From the NCBI GenBank assembly GCA_018883705.1, contig JAHLFQ010000059.1:1-17471 (forward strand): 17,471 nucleotides of DNA. The letters run 5' to 3'. How positions within the stretch are numbered: position 1 is the first letter of the stretch; every line of letters starts with the position of its first letter. The translations under genes and the position numbers were made by a program. Below, piece after piece: positions 1 through 7,540 of this stretch. The stretch comes from Candidatus Cellulosilyticum pullistercoris (GTDB taxonomy: Bacteria; Bacillota; Clostridia; Lachnospirales; Cellulosilyticaceae). A model generated the notes under the pieces. The model was not told the origin of the DNA. It searched no databases and worked only from the letters and a program-made list of their open reading frames with translations.

Positions 1-765
1 ATTACAGGTGCAACAAGTGGTATTGGTTATGCCCTTGCAGAAGTTTTTGCAGCTAAAGGATATAACTTGATTCTTATAGGGCGTAGTACCAAGAAGCTAG
101 AACAAACTAAAGAAGCATTAGAAGGCGTCATGAGAAGAGAAAGGAAAACAATTAGTAAAATTGTACTTGTGACACAGGATTTAAGTAAAGAAGATGCAGC
201 AAAAAATATATATGAAGCAGTCATAAAGAAAAAACTAGAGGTAGACATACTTATAAATAATGCCGGTGTGGGATACGCAGGTGAGTTTTGGAAGGCTTCA
301 GATGAAAAAATAATGGAAATCATTTCTTTAAATATGACGCAACTTACGTTACTGACAAAGTATTTTGCAAAAGACATGAAGACAGTAGGAAAAGGGAAAA
401 TTTTAAATGTAGCCTCAACAGGAGCCTATCATCCAGGGGCTTATATTGGCGTTTATTATGCAACTAAGGCATATGTTCTTTCTTTATCTGAAGCCTTATA
501 TGAGGAGCTAAAGCCTTATGGCGTTATAGTTTCTAGTTTATGCCCAGGAGCAACACTTACCAGTTTCCAAAAGGCATCAGGTAGAAAAGATACTAGACTT
601 GCCATGAAGCCAGAATTTGTAGCTAAAAAGGCGTATATAGGTTTAATGAAAAATAAAAAAGTGATTGTTCCAGGTTTAAGAAATAAAGTGATGATAAAAA
701 TACCAAGAGCTATTGGTATTCAGCTTATAAAAAGTTATCAAAAAAGGACGTTATCAAATGACTAG
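1..765 (+). CDS. Short-chain dehydrogenase/reductase (SDR), 5' end cut by window edge
   Basis: NAD(P)-dependent oxidoreductase of the classical SDR superfamily; the substrate cannot be told. Reading frame 1 is open from the first base, so the start codon lies outside the window. The visible part begins with the nucleotide-binding glycine motif (T-G-A-T-S-G-I-G). It continues through I-L-I-G-R-S, the N-N-A-G motif, a catalytic Ser in N-V-A-S-T and the catalytic Y-A-T-K (YxxxK) followed by S-L-S-E-A-L. The C-P-G segment after the active site is also typical. At least 254 residues are present, so only a few N-terminal residues should be missing. The basic C-terminal tail resembles bacterial SDRs of the DltE/YqjQ type, but I do not assign one. 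No terminator follows the stop codon. Confidence 0.9.
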   Translation: MTGATSGIGYALAEVFAAKGYNLILIGRSTKKLEQTKEALEGVMRRERKTISKIVLVTQDLSKEDAAKNIYEAVIKKKLEVDILINNAGVGYAGEFWKASDEKIMEIISLNMTQLTLLTKYFAKDMKTVGKGKILNVASTGAYHPGAYIGVYYATKAYVLSLSEALYEELKPYGVIVSSLCPGATLTSFQKASGRKDTRLAMKPEFVAKKAYIGLMKNKKVIVPGLRNKVMIKIPRAIGIQLIKSYQKRTLSND

Positions 766-786
766 GAGAAATAGGCCAAAGTGCTT

Positions 787-815
787 TTGACATAGGAAAA
801 GTCTTATCTTCATAT
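787..815 (+). promoter_or_regulatory. Possible promoter of the peroxiredoxin gene
   Basis: A perfect -35 hexamer TTGACA (787-792) is followed after 17 nt by TCATAT (810-815), a weak -10. It lies in the 108-nt gap before the peroxiredoxin gene, about 60 nt upstream of its start codon. The -10 is imperfect, so the call is tentative. Confidence 0.4.
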
Positions 816-873
816 ATATGCAAAGATATGAATTAGTTTATTCTAGACAGTAGATCTAAGGAGATGAGACGAT

Positions 874-1506
874 ATGCTATTAATAGGTGATTACTTGCCT
901 AATATGGTTGTACAAACAACGCAAGGGATGAAAAAAATACCTGAAGATTATAAGGGAAGTTGGCTCATACTATTTAGTCATCTTGGAGACTTTACGCCTG
1001 TATGTACAACAGAATTTGTATCCTTTGCTAAGAATATGGAGACTTTTGAACGGTTAAATACGAAGCTATTAGGATTATCTGTAGATCAGGTACAACCACA
1101 TATTAAATGGATAGAGTGGATTAAAGATTCTTTAGAACAGCCTATTTTATTTCCTATCATTGCAGATTCTTTAGGAAGGGTAGCTAGCGAGCTTGGCATG
1201 GTTCGACCAGATAAGCCTACATCTGTTGTAAGAGCTACATTTATTATAGATCCAACAGGGAAGATTAGGATGATATTATACTATCCAGCTGAAGTTGGGC
1301 GTAATATGGAAGAAATTATTAGAGCATTAGTTGCTTTACAAGTTGCAGATGACAATGAAGTAGCTGTGCCAGCTAATTGGCCGTACAATGAATTGATTGG
1401 TGATCAAGTGATCATTCCCCCACCTACAACGGTGCAAGAGGCAGAAAAAGTAGCAAGTATGTATAGCCATTATGATTGGTGGTTTGCTTATAAGCCATTA
1501 GAATAA
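874..1506 (+). CDS. 1-Cys peroxiredoxin (Prx6/AhpC-TSA family)
   Basis: Thiol peroxidase that reduces hydrogen peroxide or organic hydroperoxides in the cytoplasm. The AhpC/TSA thioredoxin fold covers roughly residues 3-150. The active-site motif is D-F-T-P-V-C-T-T-E with peroxidatic Cys44, supported by Thr41 and by Arg120 in V-V-R-A-T-F. It is the only cysteine in the 210-residue protein, so there is no resolving cysteine and an external thiol must regenerate it. Length and the C-terminal dimerisation arm (about residues 155-210, with V-P-A-N-W-P) fit the Prx6 subfamily rather than 2-Cys AhpC. The start is the ATG preceded by AAGGAG (858-863). It appears to be a single-gene unit; I see no partner reductase nearby. 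Confidence 0.92.
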   Translation: MLLIGDYLPNMVVQTTQGMKKIPEDYKGSWLILFSHLGDFTPVCTTEFVSFAKNMETFERLNTKLLGLSVDQVQPHIKWIEWIKDSLEQPILFPIIADSLGRVASELGMVRPDKPTSVVRATFIIDPTGKIRMILYYPAEVGRNMEEIIRALVALQVADDNEVAVPANWPYNELIGDQVIIPPPTTVQEAEKVASMYSHYDWWFAYKPLE

Positions 1507-1591
1507 TAGTGATGACTAAGGATGCAGAAATGAGGATAATGGTATAAAATCAGACAAAAGTGGTGAAAATGGAAAAGAAAATAAATAACCG

Positions 1592-1620
1592 TTGATTTTA
1601 AGGAATGGGTATGATAAAAT
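1592..1620 (+). promoter_or_regulatory. Promoter of the leuS T-box transcript
   Basis: TTGATT (1592-1597), a 17-nt spacer and TAAAAT (1615-1620) lie just upstream of the T-box leader, with a predicted transcription start near 1627. Position and spacing fit a housekeeping sigma factor promoter. Confidence 0.5.
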
Positions 1621-1650
1621 TTGCCTTATGATAATAAAATATTCAAAAGA

Positions 1651-1905
1651 CAATGATGCGAAATAGTAGTAAAGTCATTTTTTTCAGAGAGCTACTGGAA
1701 GGTGTGAAGTAGTAAAAGGGATTTTATGAACTCGTCGCTAAGTTCCAAGCTGAAAAGTTAAAGTAGGTGATGGCGGGACTTCCCGTTATAGAAGATATAA
1801 GTGTGTAAAAATAGAGCGATTAGCTCGTTTTACAAAGAAGAGTGGTAACGCGGAATAATAACCTTTCGTCTCTTATTTTTATAATAGGAGGCGAGAGGTT
1901 TTTTT
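1651..1905 (+). promoter_or_regulatory. T-box riboswitch leader of leuS (Leu, CUC specifier) with terminator
   Basis: A tRNA-sensing leader that lets leuS be transcribed when uncharged tRNA-Leu accumulates. Visible parts: the AGTA of the stem I base (about 1663-1672); the stem I apical region starting AGAGAG (1686-1691); a specifier loop with GAACTC, whose CTC codon at 1731-1733 encodes Leu; and the T-box sequence AGAGTGGTAACGCGG at 1839-1853. Its TGGT can pair with the ACCA end of tRNA-Leu. An intrinsic terminator follows: arms 1860-1872 and 1888-1900 pair over 13 bp with two G-U pairs, then a run of T (to 1905). The competing antiterminator uses the 5' part of that stem. Confidence 0.93.
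1860..1905 (+). terminator. Regulated intrinsic terminator of the leuS T-box
   Basis: The hairpin AACCTTTCGTCTC / GAGGCGAGAGGTT (13 bp, two G-U pairs, 15-nt loop) ends in seven T residues. It is mutually exclusive with the antiterminator that includes the T-box sequence at 1839-1853. Confidence 0.88.
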
Positions 1906-1982
1906 AGTGTCACCTATGAAAGTGATTAAACAAAAGGCAAAGTTGTAAGTTATAATCTGCCAAAAAAGAAGGAGGAATCACT

Positions 1983-4379
1983 GTGCAATATAATCATAAA
2001 GAAATTGAACAAAAGTGGAGAAAGCATTGGGAAGAAAATCCTATTAATGTAGAAACTCCAGATAAAAAACCATATTACTGCTTAGATATGTTCCCATATC
2101 CATCAGGTAATGGTCTTCATGTAGGTCACTGGAGAGGTTATGTACTTTCAGATGTATGGAGCCGTTATAAAGTGCTTCAAGGTCATTATGTACTTCATCC
2201 AATGGGATGGGATGCATTTGGTCTTCCAGCAGAAAACTATGCGATTCAAAAGAAAATTCATCCAGCTGTGGCAACAGCAGAAAACGTAGCAAACTTTAAA
2301 CGTCAATTACATGATATTAGTGCTATTTATGACTGGGATAAAGAGGTTAACACAACAGATCCAGAGTTCTACAAATGGACACAATGGATTTTCCTTAAAA
2401 TGTTTGAAAATGGCCTAGCTTATGAAAAAGAAATGCCAATTAACTGGTGTCCATCTTGTAAAACAGGTCTTGCAAACGAAGAAGTTAAAGAAGGATGCTG
2501 TGACCGTTGTGGTTCTACAGTAACTAAGAAAAATCTTCGTCAATGGATGCTTAAAATTACTAAATACGCAGAAAGACTTCTTAATGACTTAGATGGACTT
2601 GATTGGCCTGAAAAAGTTAAGAAAATGCAAGCTGACTGGATTGGTAAAAGCTATGGTGCTGAAATCGACTTTGAAATCGAAGGTACAGATGAAAAAATCA
2701 AAGTCTTTACAACAAGACCAGATACACTTTATGGTGCAAGCTTTATGGTAATGGCACCAGAACACAAATCTGTTATGAATCTTGTAACAGAAGAACAAAA
2801 AGAAGCAGTTGAAAAATATGTATTTGATGCTTCTACAAAATCATCAGTAGACCGTATGGCTGATAAAGAAAAAACAGGTGTATTCTTAGGACGTTATGCC
2901 GTTAACCCTCTTAACGGAGCTAAAATTCCAGTATGGATTTCTGACTATGTACTTGCAGACTATGGTACAGGTGCGATTATGTGTGTACCAGCTCATGATG
3001 ATAGAGACTTTGCATTTGCTAAGAAATTTGACTTACCAATTATCCAAGTTATTTCTAAATCAGGTGAAGCTGAAGAACTTACAGAAGCTTATACAGAACC
3101 TGGTGTGATGATTAACTCTGGAGACTTTAATGGTATGCCATCTGAAGAAGCTAAGAAAGCAATTCCAGAATTCCTTGAAACTAAAAATATTGGGAAGAAA
3201 ACAACAAACTATAAACTTCGTGACTGGGTATTCTCTCGTCAAAGATACTGGGGAGAACCAATTCCAGTTGTTCACTGTGACTGCTGCGGTATTGTAGGTG
3301 TTAAAGAAGAAGATCTTCCAATTCGCCTTCCAGATGTAGAAAGCTATGAACCAACAGGTACTGGGGAATCTCCACTTGCAGCGATTGAAGAGTGGGTAAA
3401 TACAACTTGTCCAAAATGTGGTGGCCCAGCTAAACGTGAGACAAATACAATGCCACAATGGGCAGGTTCATCTTGGTACTTCTTAAGATATCCAAATCCA
3501 CACAATGACAAAGAGCTTATTAGCAAAGAAGATATGAAGAAATGGTTACCAGTAGATATGTATGTTGGTGGTATTGAACATGCTGTACTTCACCTTCTTT
3601 ATGCACGTTTCTACACTAAATTCTTATATGATATTGGTGTTGTAGACTTTGAAGAGCCATTCAAACGCCTCTTTAACCAAGGTATGGTAACTAAAGCAGG
3701 TGCAAAAATGAGTAAATCTAAAGGAAACGTTGTTTCTCCAGATGAGCTTGTTGAGAACTATGGATGTGACTCACTTCGTATGTATGAACTTTTCATTGGG
3801 CCACCAGAATTAGATTCTGAATGGGATGATAGAGGTATTGAAGGTGTATACCGTTTCTTAAATAAAGTTTGGAAGCTTGTAGATGAAAATACTGTAGTAG
3901 CCGAAACAAAAGAAATGGAAAGAATTCGTCATCAGCTCATCCATGATATTACAATTCGTATGGAAAACTTCAATTTAAATACAGTTGTAAGTGGATTCAT
4001 GGAATATACGAATAAACTTCTTGATCTTCAAAAGAAAGAAGGCGGTCTTGCTAATGAGACATTACAAGCGCTTGTTATTCTGTTAGCACCATTTGTACCA
4101 CACATTAGTGAAGAACTTTGGACTAAAGTTGGCACCACAGGTAGCGTATTTAGCAATACATGGCCAACTTATGATAAAGAGAAAATGAAAGAAGACGAAG
4201 TAGAAGTTGCTGTACAAATTACAGGTAAAATTGCTGCTCGTATGATGGTTTCTCCAGATGCTGCTTCTGAAGAAGTTATTGCAAAAGCAAAAGAATTAGT
4301 TGCTGAAAAATTAGAGGGTAAAACAATCGTCAAAGAGATTTATGTAAAAGGTCGTATTGTAAACCTTGTAGCTAAATAA
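1983..4379 (+). CDS. leuS: Leucyl-tRNA synthetase
   Basis: Class I aminoacyl-tRNA synthetase that charges tRNA-Leu. The HIGH signature is H-V-G-H at residues 46-49 and the KMSKS loop is K-M-S-K-S at 575-579. Between them lies the CP1 editing domain, with the conserved G-T-G-A-I-M-C-V-P-A-H-D-D-R-D segment that hydrolyses mischarged tRNA. Two Cys4-type clusters (C-P-S-C...C-D-R-C near 157-177, and C-D-C-C...C-P-K-C near 432-478) look like zinc ribbons. The 798 residues match the usual Firmicute LeuRS length. The start is GTG, with AAGGAGG at 1969-1975 and a 7-nt spacer. Control is by the T-box leader immediately upstream; an intrinsic terminator follows at 4390-4419. Confidence 0.98.
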   Translation: MQYNHKEIEQKWRKHWEENPINVETPDKKPYYCLDMFPYPSGNGLHVGHWRGYVLSDVWSRYKVLQGHYVLHPMGWDAFGLPAENYAIQKKIHPAVATAENVANFKRQLHDISAIYDWDKEVNTTDPEFYKWTQWIFLKMFENGLAYEKEMPINWCPSCKTGLANEEVKEGCCDRCGSTVTKKNLRQWMLKITKYAERLLNDLDGLDWPEKVKKMQADWIGKSYGAEIDFEIEGTDEKIKVFTTRPDTLYGASFMVMAPEHKSVMNLVTEEQKEAVEKYVFDASTKSSVDRMADKEKTGVFLGRYAVNPLNGAKIPVWISDYVLADYGTGAIMCVPAHDDRDFAFAKKFDLPIIQVISKSGEAEELTEAYTEPGVMINSGDFNGMPSEEAKKAIPEFLETKNIGKKTTNYKLRDWVFSRQRYWGEPIPVVHCDCCGIVGVKEEDLPIRLPDVESYEPTGTGESPLAAIEEWVNTTCPKCGGPAKRETNTMPQWAGSSWYFLRYPNPHNDKELISKEDMKKWLPVDMYVGGIEHAVLHLLYARFYTKFLYDIGVVDFEEPFKRLFNQGMVTKAGAKMSKSKGNVVSPDELVENYGCDSLRMYELFIGPPELDSEWDDRGIEGVYRFLNKVWKLVDENTVVAETKEMERIRHQLIHDITIRMENFNLNTVVSGFMEYTNKLLDLQKKEGGLANETLQALVILLAPFVPHISEELWTKVGTTGSVFSNTWPTYDKEKMKEDEVEVAVQITGKIAARMMVSPDAASEEVIAKAKELVAEKLEGKTIVKEIYVKGRIVNLVAK

Positions 4380-4389
4380 ATGCTGAATA

Positions 4390-4419
4390 AATAAGGTGTC
4401 CTTTTTAGGGCGCCTTATT
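4390..4419 (+). terminator. Intrinsic terminator after leuS
   Basis: AATAAGGTGTCC (4390-4401) pairs with GGGCGCCTTATT (4408-4419) through G-U pairs over a 6-nt T-rich loop. The following T tract is short, so some read-through into the acetyltransferase gene 30 nt downstream is likely. Confidence 0.7.
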
Positions 4420-4449
4420 ATTTAACAAGTAAAATGAAGAGGATGTAAT

Positions 4450-5229
4450 ATGGGATACAAAAAAATAGATTTAATGAGGGATTTAGAAGGATTAAAGATT
4501 AATAAAAAGGGGACTCTGCTAGTGCATTCATCTATTAAAAGTATCGGAGAAGTAGAAGGCGGTGCTGATACTGTACTAGATGCTTTAATGGAATATATGA
4601 GTGAAGGGCTACTAGTATTTCCGACACATACTTGGTCTTATATTAATGCTGAAAACCCTAGATTTGAAGTAGAGCATTCAAAGGTATGTGTAGGTATTTT
4701 ACCTGAACTTTTTAGAAAGCGTGAAGGAGTTGTAAGGTCGCTTCATCCTACTCATTCTGTAGCAGCAATAGGTAGAGGAAAAGAAGAATTCATAGAAGGA
4801 AATGAACAGTGGGATACACCATGTGCTAGACAGTCTCCATGGGGAAAATTATTAGATCGTAAGGCACAAATCATGCTATTAGGAGTAGATTTAAGGCGAA
4901 ATACCTTTATACATGGAGTAGAAGAATGGATGGATATACCAGGACGTATGACGGATGAAAGAGAACAGTTATATGTGGTAACAAAAGAAGGAAAGGAAAT
5001 ACTTGTTCCATCTAGAAGACACTGTGGTGATCATTGGTCCGAATATTTTTGGAAGGTAGATCAAATTTTTGAAGAACAGGGTGTGATGTATAAGGGAAGT
5101 TTTGGGGCAGCTACAGTACGCATTTGTGAAACAGAACCTATGACAAAACTTCTTAATGAAATGCTCACAATTAACCCTAACCTCTTTTCTAATAATGAAC
5201 CATTAGTAAGAGAAATCTATCAAAAATAA
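4450..5229 (+). CDS. AAC(3)-family N-acetyltransferase (YokD-like)
   Basis: Member of the aminoglycoside 3-N-acetyltransferase fold family, which transfers acetyl from acetyl-CoA to an amino group. Family landmarks are L-L-V-H-S-S near residue 23, the F-P-T-H-T-W segment, the signature R-S-x-H-P-x-x-S-x-x-A-x-G (here V-R-S-L-H-P-T-H-S-V-A-A-I-G), S-P-W-G-K-L, and L-L-G-V-D...T-F-I-H-G-V-E-E. The 259 residues match full-length members (about 260-290). Many chromosomal homologues have no proven antibiotic substrate, so resistance is not implied; an endogenous amine or amino sugar is equally possible. The start is ATG, with a weak GAGG-like site about 10 nt upstream. It lies 70 nt behind leuS with no clear promoter of its own. 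Confidence 0.87.
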   Translation: MGYKKIDLMRDLEGLKINKKGTLLVHSSIKSIGEVEGGADTVLDALMEYMSEGLLVFPTHTWSYINAENPRFEVEHSKVCVGILPELFRKREGVVRSLHPTHSVAAIGRGKEEFIEGNEQWDTPCARQSPWGKLLDRKAQIMLLGVDLRRNTFIHGVEEWMDIPGRMTDEREQLYVVTKEGKEILVPSRRHCGDHWSEYFWKVDQIFEEQGVMYKGSFGAATVRICETEPMTKLLNEMLTINPNLFSNNEPLVREIYQK

Positions 5230-5278
5230 AACAGTTAATAGGATAAAGAAAGTAAAGAAATAAAGAAAGGTAGCAAAA

Positions 5279-5485
5279 ATGGCAAAACATCATCAATCAA
5301 ATAGTCGTGACATAAAAAAGCCATCTGTAGGGCATAAAAATAAAAAACAAAAGAAGAGAGAAAAAGACAAGGCAGAAAGAGTACTCACAGCAGGCTTTAT
5401 TTGGAGTAGTTTAATCGTTGCAGTTCTATTCTTTTTTATGTTTCTCATAGTAGGAATGCAAGTAGGCCCTAGCTTACCGATTTAA
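5279..5485 (+). CDS. Small basic single-pass membrane protein, function unknown
   Basis: Not recognised as a named family. The 68-residue product has a very basic, hydrophilic first half (Lys/Arg/His-rich, about residues 2-33) and one strong hydrophobic segment (about 38-60, W-S-S-L-I-V-A-V-L-F-F-F-M-F-L-I-V). It ends in a short tail. By the positive-inside rule the basic part should be cytosolic. ATG is preceded by AAAGG about 10 nt upstream. It follows the acetyltransferase by 49 nt and is closed by a strong terminator, so the two may be co-transcribed. The basic head could bind RNA or acidic partners, but that is speculation. Confidence 0.6.
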   Translation: MAKHHQSNSRDIKKPSVGHKNKKQKKREKDKAERVLTAGFIWSSLIVAVLFFFMFLIVGMQVGPSLPI

Positions 5486-5508
5486 ATAGAAAGTATAACA
5501 GCAAAAAA

Positions 5509-5543
5509 GGCTTTAACCTAAGAGATAGGTTAAAGTCTTTTTT
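5509..5543. terminator. Bidirectional intrinsic terminator
   Basis: GGCTTTAACCTA (5509-5520) pairs with TAGGTTAAAGTC (5526-5537) over a 5-nt loop. Six T residues follow on the plus strand, and six A residues precede it (5503-5508), giving a T tract on the minus strand. It sits between convergent genes and can serve both. Confidence 0.88.
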
Positions 5544-5559
5544 AACTATAAGGTACTCA

Positions 5560-5829
5560 TTATTTTACTTTAGAAATGGCATTAAAGAAAGTATCAAATT
5601 GCTTACGTTGTGCTTTAGGAAGTGTATCTTTAAAGCTTGTAAGAAGCGCTCTTTGCATATCAGGAGTACAATTGATTTGACGCTGAGTAAGTTCGTTATT
5701 GACCTTAATAAGTCCTTGTAATGTATCAAAGGCATTATTTTTACGAGAACTTACATCAATCATATCTTGTAGGTGTCTCACAAATTGAGGGTCTAGGTGG
5801 GAAAAAGCGGGGTGCTCATATAGTTTCAT
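5560..5829 (-). CDS. Conserved-looking small protein, function unknown (second gene of a pair)
   Basis: No recognised domain. The 89-residue product is mostly charged and probably alpha-helical, with no signal or membrane segment and a single Cys. Its C-terminal end (L-P-K-A-Q-R-K-Q-F-D-T-F-F-N-A-I) has the pattern P-x-x-Q-x-x-x-x-x-x-x-F, loosely like the C-terminus of its upstream partner (L-D-P-N-Q-T-Q-L-L-K-L-L-S-S-F-L). The ATG has GGAGG about 8 nt upstream on the minus strand. It lies only 18 nt behind the 186-residue gene, so the two form an operon ending at the terminator near 5509-5543. Confidence 0.72.
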   Translation of the reverse strand: MKLYEHPAFSHLDPQFVRHLQDMIDVSSRKNNAFDTLQGLIKVNNELTQRQINCTPDMQRALLTSFKDTLPKAQRKQFDTFFNAISKVK

Positions 5830-5847
5830 AATATAACCTCCATTAAA

Positions 5848-6408
5848 TTAAGATTTTGTTAAAAACGAAGAAAGTAGTTTAAGAAGTTGAGTTTGATTAG
5901 GATCTAGCATGGAAGCTAGGCCGCTAATAAATTGATCTGGTGAAGGTAAAGAGGTGGGTGATTTATTCTCATTTTCAGATGTGGGATTAGTTTCTTTTAA
6001 GTTTTGGGATGAACTATTAGGAGTAGATTCAAAAGTTTCATCATCGAATATACCAGAATCAGCAGGGTGTAGATGGTATTCGGGTGTTGAAGAATCTTCA
6101 GAATCAGTTTTCCTGCTTAAGAGAGCTTTGGCTTCAGTAAGTTTTAAGATTGCATCTATAAAATAGGCCTTATCGCTAGGCAAATTATTACGTACATCAA
6201 TTAGAAAATCTTTCTCCCATCCTGCTTCTTGAGAACGACTCATTGAACGAACAGAAGTTTCGTTAGAAAATAAATTTAGTGTATATACAAGTTCCATTAC
6301 CTTGATGAAGAGTGCAACAGATTTTTGCCTATCTACGTTTAAGTAGGGTAAAAGAGATTTAGAAACAATAAGAAATTCATTGTTAATTGCTCTATCAAGA
6401 TTGTTCAT
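5848..6408 (-). CDS. Uncharacterised helical protein with low-complexity linker
   Basis: No family is assigned with confidence. The 186 residues divide into three parts. The N-terminal helical part (1-100) contains L-L-P-Y-L-N-V-D-R-Q-K-S-V-A-L-F-I-K-V-M-E-L. A Ser/Thr/Pro/Glu/Asn-rich linker, probably disordered, spans 101-155. A short amphipathic C-terminal helix contains L-D-P-N-Q-T-Q-L-L-K-L-L. The 'P-Y-L...K-V-M-E-L' pattern recalls small uncharacterised proteins seen in Clostridia and resembles L-M-P-F-L-P-E-E-S in the divergent gene at 6531. The start is ATG with GGAGG 7 nt upstream. First gene of a two-gene minus-strand operon, divergent from the 6531 gene. Confidence 0.75.
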   Translation of the reverse strand: MNNLDRAINNEFLIVSKSLLPYLNVDRQKSVALFIKVMELVYTLNLFSNETSVRSMSRSQEAGWEKDFLIDVRNNLPSDKAYFIDAILKLTEAKALLSRKTDSEDSSTPEYHLHPADSGIFDDETFESTPNSSSQNLKETNPTSENENKSPTSLPSPDQFISGLASMLDPNQTQLLKLLSSFLTKS

Positions 6409-6530
6409 AAAATGCCTCCGTTTACTATATCTTTTATAAATGTATGATGGGAATAAGATGGCTTAGAACTAAAAAGAGTTATTTTTACAAGTTAAAAAGA
6501 ATAAGATACTAAGAGATAAAATAAAGGTGA

Positions 6531-6926
6531 GTGATGAAGATGGAAAAAGATGAAATTGTACTAAATTTTGAACAAGATCTTAATGAAATAGCTGGACTTA
6601 TATGGGGATACATGGATCAAAAATATATAAGAGTGATCAAAAGTAAAATAGATGGATACAGAGGTGAGTGTGAAGCTAATTTATGCAAAGAAGCACAACT
6701 CTTGCAAGCGCTAATGCCATTTTTACCTGAAGAAAGTAATATCTTACAAATGATTATAGATGCACTCATATATAATGATGTGATTGATAAGAGTTTAGAG
6801 GAACATCAAGAGCTTAGTACACTTTATAGAGATGAGAATAAAGAACGTCAGCAGATTAAGAAACTTGTGTATAAGCTCATTATGTTTAAGCTCATTAAAA
6901 CCATAGAAAATGTAAGTGAAAAATAA
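6531..6926 (+). CDS. Uncharacterised small helical protein
   Basis: No recognised domain; up to 131 residues, charged and probably all-helical, without signal or membrane segment. The segment L-L-Q-A-L-M-P-F-L-P-E-E-S-N-I-L-Q-M-I-I resembles the N-terminal segment of the divergent 186-residue protein, suggesting distant relatives or partners. The start is ambiguous: GTG at 6531, ATG at 6534 and ATG at 6540 are all in frame. The AAAGGTGA site at 6523-6530 fits the ATG at 6540 best (128 residues). A strong bidirectional terminator follows directly. Confidence 0.72.
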   Translation: MMKMEKDEIVLNFEQDLNEIAGLIWGYMDQKYIRVIKSKIDGYRGECEANLCKEAQLLQALMPFLPEESNILQMIIDALIYNDVIDKSLEEHQELSTLYRDENKERQQIKKLVYKLIMFKLIKTIENVSEK

Positions 6927-6930
6927 ATAA

Positions 6931-6965
6931 AAAAAGTGACTGGAGATAACTTCCAGTCACTTTTT
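6931..6965. terminator. Bidirectional intrinsic terminator
   Basis: AAAAAGTGACTGGA (6931-6944) pairs with TCCAGTCACTTTTT (6952-6965) as a 14-bp perfect stem with a 7-nt loop. Its flanking A and T tracts work on either strand. It separates the plus-strand gene ending at 6926 from the minus-strand gene ending at 7069. Confidence 0.9.
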
Positions 6966-7068
6966 ATTTGTTAACTAGTATCTGTCATACCTAAAAGTTA
7001 AGGGGGTTATGAGGGGCTTTCTCACAACTAACTCAAAGGGTAGTTATAGTCCATGATTTTTTGATAAA

Positions 7069-7299
7069 TTATTGGAGGTCGTTTCTAAAGATGCTACCAC
7101 AGCCAGAATTCATACAGCAGCAGAGAACAACAATAATAATGATAATCCAAAGCCAGCTATTATTACCACAACCATTGAATAAGCCATCAAAATTAAAGCC
7201 ATTGCAGCTACCGCAGTTTCCACCAAGGAAAAGTAATAAGAATATAGCTATAACAATAATCCATAAACAATTGTCTTGTAAAAATCTAAAATCATCCAT
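7069..7299 (-). CDS. Small Cys/Gly/Asn-rich protein with two membrane segments, function unknown
   Basis: A 76-residue product with two very hydrophobic segments (about 12-26, L-W-I-I-V-I-A-I-F-L-L-L-F-L; and about 49-62, L-W-I-I-I-I-I-V-V-L). They flank a loop rich in Gly, Asn, Cys and Phe (N-C-G-S-C-N-G-F...N-G-C-G-N-N-S). A C-C-C motif and another Cys follow the second segment. The minus strand was chosen over the overlapping plus-strand frame because its ATG has AGGAGG at 7 nt and a good promoter (TTGACA-17-TATAGA) about 60-90 nt upstream. The composition resembles small membrane-associated proteins scattered in spore-forming Clostridia, but I cannot name a family or function. Confidence 0.72.
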   Translation of the reverse strand: MDDFRFLQDNCLWIIVIAIFLLLFLGGNCGSCNGFNFDGLFNGCGNNSWLWIIIIIVVLCCCMNSGCGSIFRNDLQ

Positions 7300-7361
7300 T
7301 ATAAAGCCTCCTATATAAAAAAAGTAAGTGATATTTTTTTCTAATCTAATTCTATGATGCG

Positions 7362-7390
7362 TCTATAAATAAAATTACTTGAAATGTCAA
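7362..7390 (-). promoter_or_regulatory. Promoter of the Cys/Gly-rich small protein gene
   Basis: On the minus strand a perfect TTGACA (7390-7385), a 17-nt spacer and TATAGA (7367-7362) predict a start near 7355. That gives a leader of about 55 nt to the ATG at 7299. Confidence 0.65.
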
Positions 7391-7540
7391 AATAAGAAAA
7401 TATACAAGTTATTTCTAGAAATTAGAACAAGTTTAGCGAGAGATACGCTGATGACTAACTTCTACATTAGTTATAATATGAGATGTGGAAGAAAATGTTA
7501 CTATTGTAATAAATTTTTTATTAAATTTAAAAAAAACATG

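Noticed and set aside
7061..7318. Plus-strand 85-codon frame overlapping the Cys/Gly-rich gene
   Set aside because: Low-complexity Gln/Leu/Pro product, no ribosome binding site; the antisense frame has AGGAGG and a promoter.
7379..7450. Upstream part of the 72-codon plus-strand frame, starting with TTG
   Set aside because: No ribosome binding site, and it overlaps the minus-strand promoter of the neighbouring gene.
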